Notes under the pieces: generated by a model | What the model saw: the letters and a program-made list of their open reading frames with translations, nothing else | Databases searched by the model: none | What the model was told of the DNA's origin: nothing | Part shown: in pieces, positions 1 through 6,483 of the stretch | Layout: every line of letters begins with the position of its first letter | How positions within the stretch are numbered: position 1 is the first letter of the stretch | Translations under genes and position numbers: made by a program | Assembly (NCBI GenBank): GCA_020633975.1 | Contig: JACKCR010000013.1 | Coordinates: forward strand, 43,967 to 107,966 | Direction of reading: 5' to 3' | From: Candidatus Eiseniibacteriota bacterium | GTDB lineage: Bacteria > Eisenbacteria > RBG-16-71-46 > CAIMUX01 | DNA: 64,000 nt

Positions 1-47
1 GGCCGGCCGAAGGGATGGACTTCCCACTGCTGTGAGGCGGTTTCGAG

Positions 48-560
48 TCAGCTTCCCTTTGCCAACACGAACGCGGAGTAGTTCGCGTCCTCCGTCACCT
101 CACGTTCCGCCCAACTCGGAACGGTGATCCGACCCAGCTCCTCGTCCGACGGACATTCGACTTCCGAGAGAATGAGCCCCTTCGCTGCGGAAGGCTCCTC
201 CCAAACGTCGATGCAGAATGTCCAGCCCTGCTCCTCCAGCTTGTACCGTCTCTTGACCGATTCGATGCCGGTGAGCGGGAGCGAAGCGGCCTCGTCTTCC
301 GGTAGGTAGATGGTGGTCATGATGCGCCGGCGGGCGTCGTTCGGGGCGTCCGGGTCTGGCGTCTTCTGTCCCAGCTTCACCACGAGGACCCGGCCATCCG
401 GATCCTCGACATGGCGAAGCCTGAGGTGGGTTCCGGAAACGAAGCAGTCGCGGAGGCGAACGAAGTCGTCTGGGTCGACCTCACGAGGGAGGGCTGCGAG
501 AAGGAACCGCCGCTCTCGTTCGATGCGGGCGTACTTGCGACGAAGGGGGCGGTCGTCCAT
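48..560 (-). CDS. CYTH-domain protein (triphosphate tunnel metalloenzyme family)
   Basis: The 170-residue product has the hallmark N-terminal ExExK-type signature of CYTH proteins, seen as IERERRFLL at residues 13-21 with E14, E16 and basic R18. Alternating charged beta strands typical of the tunnel fold follow (LRLRHV, VLVVKLGQK, RRYKLEEQG, ILSEVEC). The family includes class IV adenylate cyclases, thiamine triphosphatases and tripolyphosphatases that bind triphosphate plus divalent metal, so the substrate cannot be chosen from sequence. The length matches stand-alone CYTH proteins. The ATG start lies 10 bases after an AGGAG-like site. It is divergent from the downstream lipoprotein and appears monocistronic. 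Confidence 0.8.
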   Translation of the reverse strand: MDDRPLRRKYARIERERRFLLAALPREVDPDDFVRLRDCFVSGTHLRLRHVEDPDGRVLVVKLGQKTPDPDAPNDARRRIMTTIYLPEDEAASLPLTGIESVKRRYKLEEQGWTFCIDVWEEPSAAKGLILSEVECPSDEELGRITVPSWAEREVTEDANYSAFVLAKGS

Positions 561-753
561 GGGCGGGAACTCTCCTGTCGGTTCGGGGCGTAGACGTAAC
601 CACTACAACGCGGTGGTCTCTCCAGCCAACCCGAACCTACGGATCCGTATCTGGTCGCGAAAGCCACGGGTCGAGTACTGTCGTGCCGGCACCGATGCGG
701 AATGGCTTGCGGTTCGCCCTTCGTTGCCTGACCATCGTCGCCGAGGTGTTGCC

Positions 754-1314
754 ATGCGCTGCTGCAAACTGACAACGGTCGTTCTCCTCGTCGCGTCGGT
801 CCTGACTGTCGGCTGCGAGCAGCCCGCGGACCAGCCGGACGTTCAAAGCGTGCCCGTCGTGGAGCCCCAGTCGGAACGAGCCCCCGAAGGAGACGTTCGC
901 CTACGGACTTCGTACGTGCCCGCATACTCCTATCTGCCGGACGGGGATCGGAGGGCGATGCTGTCGGTGCTCCTCAGTGTCCGCAACGTCGATTCGGCCG
1001 CCACGGTGAAACTGACCCATGTCGACTACTTCGATACGGAAGGGAACCGGGTGCGCCGCTATCTCACCGAGTCGGTGGACCTCGGGCCGCTCGAGACGGT
1101 GGAGTTCACGGTGGAGACCGAGGACGAGACCGGCGGCTCCGGTGCCAACTTCCTCGTCTACTGGGAGGGGCCATCGGACGCGCATCCGCTCCTCACGGAA
1201 GCCGTGATGGTCGGCCACATGATCTCCGGATACGTGAGCTTCGCCTCGCGCGGCATCGAGCTGGACCGGCGTCCCAGCGCCGAGGTCCTCGGAGTCGAAG
1301 CGGGATCGGAGTAG
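754..1314 (+). CDS. DUF3124-family lipoprotein
   Basis: The open frame extends well upstream, but I start at the ATG that gives a signal peptide (MRCCKLTTVVLLVASVLTVGC) with a lipobox LTVGC and acylated Cys at residue 21. This gives 186 residues. The mature part (RTSYVPAYSYLPDGDRR, then LSVLLSVRNVD, then TVEDETGGSGANFLVYW) resembles DUF3124, a secreted beta-rich family of unknown function. It is probably anchored to a membrane by lipid. The gene stands alone and is followed by a strong hairpin shared with the convergent outer-membrane gene. The family call is from memory of its pattern. Confidence 0.72.
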   Translation: MRCCKLTTVVLLVASVLTVGCEQPADQPDVQSVPVVEPQSERAPEGDVRLRTSYVPAYSYLPDGDRRAMLSVLLSVRNVDSAATVKLTHVDYFDTEGNRVRRYLTESVDLGPLETVEFTVETEDETGGSGANFLVYWEGPSDAHPLLTEAVMVGHMISGYVSFASRGIELDRRPSAEVLGVEAGSE

Positions 1315-1344
1315 ACAGTCTCGACCGCGATCCTGCGACGCAAC

Positions 1345-1385
1345 GAAACGAGGGGAGCCGTGCGAACGGCACCCCCTCGTTCTCG
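1345..1385. terminator. Bidirectional terminator hairpin
   Basis: Arms AACGAGGGG (1347-1355) and CCCCTCGTT (1373-1381) pair perfectly, extended inside by GCCGT/ACGGC, and are followed by TTCTCG. It lies between two convergent genes, so it can serve both strands. Confidence 0.7.
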
Positions 1386-1467
1386 TCGGCCCCGGAGTAG
1401 GTGATCGTGGTGTTTCGATCGGCGGGGCCCGACGGTGTTTCAACGCCACGCGTGGGGCGTTGCTCGA

Positions 1468-2514
1468 TCAGAACGGACTCGGCGTGTACGCGTTCCAGGA
1501 CAACCCGAACTGCACGGTCCAGTCCTGGACGTTGCCTCCATTGAGACGAACGTCCCGATAGAGCGTGAACGGTACTGCCGCCGAGAGGGTGAGAGGATCG
1601 AGCGGCGAGTACGAGACCCCCGGTCCGAGTGCGAGGATCGTGCCCGCGCGCCGGAACCCCTCGCTGCCCCCGAAGAGGTCGTCGTCCGGGATCCAGGCCA
1701 GGTCGAAGTTCGCATGGACGGCCACCCTCTGGAGCGGACTCTCCTCGGTCGCGAGCGGAGTCGAGATGCCGAGCCGGGTCGTGAAGGTGTCCGCATCCGA
1801 GTTCTCGGCCGGACCGTTGCCGGTGAGCTGGTTCCGGAAGTTCGGACCGGACGTCTCCGACGGCGTGAACACGTAGCGCGAGGTGAACGAGAAGCCGAAC
1901 CGCTGCGCGAAGAACGTCGCTCCGCCGATCTCGACGAGCCCCGCGAAGTTGCCGGTGCCCGCCTGCGCGGCCAGGTCCTGATTCACCATCGACCCGTTCT
2001 GCGCCTCGAACTGCTTGTCGGACTCGCCGGTCGGCAGCCTCGCTCCGAGTGACGTGTAGAGGCCGAATCCGACCGGGTTGTCCTTCAGCCAGTAGCGCCC
2101 GAAGACGCGGACGTCCCCGAGACCGCCTGCTTCCATCGTCCCCCTCACGCCGCCGAACTCGCGCGCCTGCTCGGTATGGATGAACGGGATCGCCATGCCG
2201 ATCGTGAACTTCCTCGGAAGGTCGTACTCCACGGAAAGAGTGTTGTCGCGTCCCAGCGTCGAAGGCGCGACCGTCTCTTCGGTCTCGCCGGGTCCGTCCT
2301 GACGTTCGGTGCCGATGAAGTAGTGGTCTGTGTCGGAGAACATGAACGAGTAGCCGAGACGCATCTGGCCCGGGATGTGTGCCTTGTACTGGTCGCCGAC
2401 GGGGAGCGAGATCGGAACGCAGCCGCATCCTCCCGCGTGCGCATGCACGGGGACCGACAGGCCGACGGCAAACAACGAGACGACAGCAAGACGCGAGAAG
2501 CCGAGCTTCTTCAC
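1468..2514 (-). CDS. Outer-membrane beta-barrel protein
   Basis: GTG start 6 bases after an AGGAGG site; 348 residues. The first 26 residues form a signal peptide (KKLGFSRLAVVSLFAVGLS) ending near AHA. The mature chain has alternating hydrophobic strands with aromatic girdles (MRLGYSFMFSDTDHYFIG, GFGLYTSLGARL) and ends in a terminal phenylalanine (YTPSPF), the usual BAM recognition end of outer-membrane barrels. Cysteines cluster just after the signal (GGCGCVP), which is unusual for a barrel and may mark a small metal- or disulfide-bearing N-terminus. Substrate unknown; resembles generic 'transporter'/MetA-pathway-like barrels. Confidence 0.7.
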   Translation of the reverse strand: MKKLGFSRLAVVSLFAVGLSVPVHAHAGGCGCVPISLPVGDQYKAHIPGQMRLGYSFMFSDTDHYFIGTERQDGPGETEETVAPSTLGRDNTLSVEYDLPRKFTIGMAIPFIHTEQAREFGGVRGTMEAGGLGDVRVFGRYWLKDNPVGFGLYTSLGARLPTGESDKQFEAQNGSMVNQDLAAQAGTGNFAGLVEIGGATFFAQRFGFSFTSRYVFTPSETSGPNFRNQLTGNGPAENSDADTFTTRLGISTPLATEESPLQRVAVHANFDLAWIPDDDLFGGSEGFRRAGTILALGPGVSYSPLDPLTLSAAVPFTLYRDVRLNGGNVQDWTVQFGLSWNAYTPSPF

Positions 2515-2905
2515 AGGAAACCTCCTCTGCCTTCAAGGGAGCTATGTTGTGGATGGGATCGATTCGACCGAACGATCGGGGGTGGCAGAGGCCTGCGGAA
2601 TGGAGGGAACAGCCGGACGAGGGGCTCTAGCGGATTCGGACCACGCACGCAGACACGCTGCCGTGAGCGTGGCGTCCTCAGGTGAAGGGGAGTCTCACCT
2701 GCGCGTGCCGGAAGAGGCGTTTCAACGTGCGGCTCCTGAGAGGCTGCCTCGTCGTGATCAGAGAATGATTGGGGTCGAACGAAACCAGGATAGGCCGGAG
2801 TGATTCCTTGGTGCAACAAGGATGTGGGGGCGACGGGTTCTGGCTTCGCGAGGCGGAACGGCACAGGCTACGCAGCTTCGCTCACGACGAAGCGCTGTAC
2901 CCTCG
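2515..2905. other. Intergenic region with two inverted repeats
   Basis: No credible gene. It holds the leader of the outer-membrane gene. Two inverted repeats lie 160-190 bases before its start: CAGGTGA/TCACCTG (2679-2701) and CCACGC/GCGTGG just beside it. These could be regulatory, but nothing else supports a role. Confidence 0.4.
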
Positions 2906-3175
2906 CTACGCCGCTGAGAGGGGGGCGATCTCCTCGGGCGGAATCGCGGGAAGCCCGAGGCTGGCGAACACTCTGTTCATCGCATCCAGTGTGACTGCCC
3001 GCGGGTCCGCGATCTCGATCCCGAGCGGGGTCCCATTGCCATCGTAGTCGACGAGTAGGCCGGGTTCGACTTCCGCCGTGCGGACGCTTCGAGCACCTTC
3101 GGGCCGCGGGAGGTAGTAGTACGCGGCGAGCGCGCGACCGCGGCGATAGGTCACTTGTAGGAATGCTTGATCCAT
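2906..3175 (-). CDS. DUF2283-family small protein, antitoxin-like
   Basis: 89 residues, intact from ATG to stop. The pattern VTYRRGRALAAYYYLPRP, then RTAEVEPGLLVDYD, then GIEIADPRAVTLDAMN is that of the DUF2283 family (YDxxADxLYI-like small beta proteins). Members often sit beside a DUF4258-type gene as a two-gene cassette. Here the upstream gene on the same strand, ending 4 bases before this start, is reduced to a remnant while this gene stays open. An antitoxin-type role is inference from that neighbourhood; no biochemical function is visible in the sequence. Confidence 0.65.
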   Translation of the reverse strand: MDQAFLQVTYRRGRALAAYYYLPRPEGARSVRTAEVEPGLLVDYDGNGTPLGIEIADPRAVTLDAMNRVFASLGLPAIPPEEIAPLSAA

Positions 3176-3179
3176 ACCC

Positions 3180-3288
3180 TCACTCTACCGGGTACGCGGT
3201 GACGGAGTCGGTCCTCCATCCGCTCCCGCATATGGTAGCTGAGCAGGATATCCCAGTGCCACCATTCGGGCTTGTCGTGAGGAGGCAG
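3180..3288 (-). pseudogene. Internally deleted DUF4258-like partner gene
   Basis: Reading on the minus strand, one frame gives DKPEWWHWDILLSYHMRERM (about 3276-3217), the N-terminal pattern of small DUF4258-like proteins that precede DUF2283 genes. A different frame immediately after gives DSVTAYPVE and a stop (3180-3206), which matches the usual C-terminal 'VVTAYPVE' of the same family. The middle of roughly 40-50 residues is missing and the junction is out of frame, so the gene cannot make the normal protein. The upstream start is not identifiable; a CTG at 3286-3288 is the earliest plausible codon. Confidence 0.6.
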
Positions 3289-3499
3289 CGCGGACCCTCC
3301 AGGAGTTGGGTGAAGTTGCGTCGGGATAGGGGCTCGTGACCGAGCGTCGCCCAGTCGTCGCTCGACGGAACCTGCTGCGAGATCAGTGCCTGGCGTGGGG
3401 GAGTAGGGTTCCTGCCGTGCGGACAGTGGGCATCGTCCCAGCAAGGGTAGGCAGTGCCCATCGTGGGGCGCGATTCGGGCGACGGCGATCCCTAAAGAA

Positions 3500-5353
3500 G
3501 TGACGGCCATCCGCCGAATACCCGCAAGAGGCCGAAATCCAATGACGAGCAGACGATTCCTTCCCGTGCACCCGGCCGGAGCCGCTCACTCGGAAGGGGC
3601 GATCCGGCAACTCGAGGTGCAGAACAACGTTTTGGAGCTTCTCGCCTATGGTGAGGAGCTCTCCGTCGTGCTCGAAACTCTGGTCCGGGGGGTCGAGAGC
3701 AGCCAGCCGGAGATGCTTGGTTCGGTCTTCCTTTACGATCCCGTACGGGAGTCTCTCGTCGACTGCGTCGCGCCGTCGCTGCCTGCCGAGTACAACGAGG
3801 CGATTGCGGTCGTACCGATCGGCGACGGCGTGGGCTCCTGCGGGACGGCGGCGTTCCGCAGGGAGCGGGTCGTGGTCTCGGACATCGCGACGGACCCACT
3901 CTGGGCCCCTTTCACACAACTGGCACTCCCGCACGGCTTGCGGGCGTGTTGGTCCCAACCGGTCCTGGGTCGGGATGGAAGCCTCCTCGGTACGTTTGCG
4001 ATGTACTACCGGACGGTGCGATCTCCGCTCCCGGACGAACTCGACCTCATCGAGTCCGCTGCGAGGCTGGCCAGTATCGCGATCGAACGGCGGGTCGCGG
4101 ACGCGACGCTCGCGCAGGCACGGGACGAGGCGCTCGACGCCGCCCGTGCGAAGTCGGTCTTCCTCGCCAACATGAGCCACGAAATCCGTACGCCGATGAG
4201 TGGCGTCATGGGGATGGCGGATCTCCTTCTCCAGACGAAGCTCGATGCCGAGCAGCGCGACTTCGCCGAGACGATCGCGAGTTCGGCGCAGTCGCTTCTC
4301 CGCATCCTGAACGACGTTCTCGACCTCTCCAAGGTAGAGGCCGGTCGGGTCGAGCTCGAGAAGGTCGGATTCGACGTGAGGCAGCTCGCGGGCGATGTGG
4401 TCACACTCTTGCAGGTGGAGGCCAGGCGCAAGGGGCTCCACATCCGGACGATGGTCGATGCGCAGATACCCGATACGGTGGTCGGTGATGCCATCCGGCT
4501 ACGCCAGATTCTCATCAACCTGGTCGGGAATGCGATCAAGTTCACTTCGGAAGGTGGCGTCGAGCTGCGGGTCTCCCTGGTGGACGGCGTGCACGGCGAC
4601 TTCCGGAACCGGGACGGCCAGAGCCGCGACTCCGAGAACCGTGGCATCGAGCCCGGTGCGTCGCGTGCGACTCGAGACCCGCACTCGAGCATTCAGCTCG
4701 CATTCGAGATCGAGGACACGGGCATCGGAATCGACGAAGTGACCCGGGCGCGACTCTTCCAGCCGTTCGTGCAAGCGGACGATTCGATCACGCGGCGTTA
4801 CGGGGGGACCGGTCTGGGGCTATCGATCTCCCGAGCACTCATCGGTCTGATGGGTGGGCACCTCGACGTGACGAGCCAGCCCGATCACGGATCGACCTTC
4901 CACTTCACGGTCGACCTCGCCCTCGATCGCCGGATGTCGAGGAGAACGACCGCGTCGAAGCTCGACGTGTCTGTCCTCAAGGGACGTCGCATCCTGGTCG
5001 TCGACGATCACCCAGTGAATGCGCGAGTCGCCGAAGGGATCCTCGCCCGTTTGGGCTGCGAAGTCGACGTGGTCGACAACGGCGTCGTCGCAGTGGAGTA
5101 CGCTGCGAGAAACGAGTACGACGCGATCCTCATGGACCTCCAGATGCCTGAAATGGACGGGATCACCGCAACGCGGCAGATCCGCTCGCTGCCGGGCGCG
5201 AACCAGGAGACTCTGATCCTGGCCGTGTCCGCGAGCGTGATCGGCCCCGAACGCGAAGAGGCCGACCGCGCGGGCATCGACGGCTGGATTTCGAAGCCGT
5301 TCCGGCGGGACGACCTCCTGACGGAGCTCGTCCGGAGGCTGGAAGTCGCGTGA
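3500..5353 (+). CDS. GAF-domain hybrid sensor histidine kinase with receiver domain
   Basis: 617 residues with GTG at 3500; an ATG at 3542 is an alternative with a weak AAGAGG site. Order: GAF-type sensor (about residues 40-200), HisKA dimerisation helix with phospho-acceptor His227 in ANMSHEIRTPM, HATPase with N box NLVGNAIKF (about 341), G1 DTGIGID (about 406) and G2 GGTGLGLS (about 435), then a C-terminal receiver with RILVVDDHPVN and acceptor Asp546 in ILMDLQMPEMDG and lysine in WISKPF. No membrane segment, so a cytoplasmic sensor. There is no adjacent response regulator or Hpt gene, so the phosphorelay partner must be elsewhere. All catalytic motifs look intact. Confidence 0.93.
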   Translation: MTAIRRIPARGRNPMTSRRFLPVHPAGAAHSEGAIRQLEVQNNVLELLAYGEELSVVLETLVRGVESSQPEMLGSVFLYDPVRESLVDCVAPSLPAEYNEAIAVVPIGDGVGSCGTAAFRRERVVVSDIATDPLWAPFTQLALPHGLRACWSQPVLGRDGSLLGTFAMYYRTVRSPLPDELDLIESAARLASIAIERRVADATLAQARDEALDAARAKSVFLANMSHEIRTPMSGVMGMADLLLQTKLDAEQRDFAETIASSAQSLLRILNDVLDLSKVEAGRVELEKVGFDVRQLAGDVVTLLQVEARRKGLHIRTMVDAQIPDTVVGDAIRLRQILINLVGNAIKFTSEGGVELRVSLVDGVHGDFRNRDGQSRDSENRGIEPGASRATRDPHSSIQLAFEIEDTGIGIDEVTRARLFQPFVQADDSITRRYGGTGLGLSISRALIGLMGGHLDVTSQPDHGSTFHFTVDLALDRRMSRRTTASKLDVSVLKGRRILVVDDHPVNARVAEGILARLGCEVDVVDNGVVAVEYAARNEYDAILMDLQMPEMDGITATRQIRSLPGANQETLILAVSASVIGPEREEADRAGIDGWISKPFRRDDLLTELVRRLEVA

Positions 5354-5399
5354 TGGCCTCGGCGCGGCGCTGGCCGGGTGCGTCGTCCGCGGCTGTCTC

Positions 5400-6266
5400 C
5401 TAGAACCCCAGCCCCACTGTGACCGCCGTGTGCATCACCCAGTTGCTCGCGTTGGCGGGGAAGGCCACGGTCTGTCCGAAGAGAGTGATCCGATCGAACT
5501 CGATGCCGTAGCGGCGGGCCCCCAGGGAAACTGCCGCCACTCCGTTCGGAGCGAAGCGGACGAACTCCATCCCGATCACGCTACCGCTTCCTTTGAACCC
5601 GTCCTTGGCCTCGTCCAGGTACTCGACCTCACAGGCTCCACCGAGAAGGAACAGCGCCGTCTCGCCCTTCCGGATGTTCCCACGGGAGAGCCCGAGCAGG
5701 TTCAGCTTCGCCACGTACTCGGTGTAGTCGTAGTCCATCGGGATCTCGACCGAGGTGTTCGTGACGATGTTGTTGTTCCGAAGGGTGTGCGCCGAGTCAC
5801 CTCGGCGGATCTCCGCCTGGACGAGGTTGCGGAAACCGAGGGCGACGGACCAGGAGAGGTGGAACCCGAGTCCGATGGTGAACTCGTCTCCGAAGAGCTC
5901 CGTGATGTCGTCCGAGGACAGGAATGCGAGGCCTGCCCCTCCTCCGAAATGCGCGTAGAGACCGGTGCCCTTCCACTGATCCTGGATCGGCGCAGGGGAC
6001 GCGGGTTCCACGACGCTCGGCTCGTCGCCTGTCTCTCGAGTCGTGTCCGGCTGTTCCGAGACGGGGCTCGAGGACGTGCCCGATGAGGAGCCCACCTCCG
6101 GAGTGATGTCCGGTTCCTCTGCCAGACTCGGACTCGTACACAGAGGGAGGAGCAGAGCGAGCGGGAGTACCCGAACCGCCAACGTGGCCCGGAGTGCACG
6201 CGCGGTTCGTGGTATCACGTCGACACAGGTGGGGAAGAGTTGGATTCTGCCGGGGTGGAACAGCAT
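5400..6266 (-). CDS. Secreted outer-membrane beta-barrel-like protein
   Basis: 288 residues; the ATG follows GAGGAGG by 4 bases. An N-terminal hydrophobic stretch (RVLPLALLLPLCTSPSLAEE, about residues 32-51) looks like a signal peptide preceded by a long basic n-region. A Ser/Thr/Pro/Glu-rich linker of about 45 residues follows. The rest is alternating strands (GLYAHFGGGAGLAFLSSDD, FTIGLGFHLSWSVALGF, EFVRFAPNGVAAVSLGARR) ending VTVGLGF with terminal Phe, as in outer-membrane barrels. It is convergent with the histidine kinase. Function unknown. Confidence 0.65.
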   Translation of the reverse strand: MLFHPGRIQLFPTCVDVIPRTARALRATLAVRVLPLALLLPLCTSPSLAEEPDITPEVGSSSGTSSSPVSEQPDTTRETGDEPSVVEPASPAPIQDQWKGTGLYAHFGGGAGLAFLSSDDITELFGDEFTIGLGFHLSWSVALGFRNLVQAEIRRGDSAHTLRNNNIVTNTSVEIPMDYDYTEYVAKLNLLGLSRGNIRKGETALFLLGGACEVEYLDEAKDGFKGSGSVIGMEFVRFAPNGVAAVSLGARRYGIEFDRITLFGQTVAFPANASNWVMHTAVTVGLGF

Positions 6267-6387
6267 GGGGCCTCCTCGGTGCGCAGACGGGACGAGTCGC
6301 TCTATCCCGATCGATCCCCGTAGAGTGCTATCCTCCTCGGACGGAAGCCAAGTACACGACTGTCACCGGAACGTCACCAGCTCCAGC

Positions 6388-6471
6388 GGGGCGATGCGGG
6401 GACATGCTCGACCTGAGGGCACCGCAAAGGGGGCGATGCGGGGGCATGCTCGACCCGAGAGCGCCGCAACA
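6388..6471. repeat. Two 42-bp tandem repeats before the STAND gene
   Basis: GGGGCGATGCGGGGACATGC-type units begin at about 6388 and 6430, about 85% identical. The 42-base period is a multiple of three and reads GAMRGHARPE twice in the frame of the downstream gene, so either the repeat is a leader or the gene starts further upstream than I chose. Confidence 0.6.
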
Positions 6472-6483
6472 GGAGTGGACGGG

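Noticed and set aside
310-753. N-terminal extension of the DUF3124 protein
   Set aside because: The upstream part overlaps the CYTH gene antisense and would bury the lipoprotein signal; ATG 754 gives a proper lipobox.
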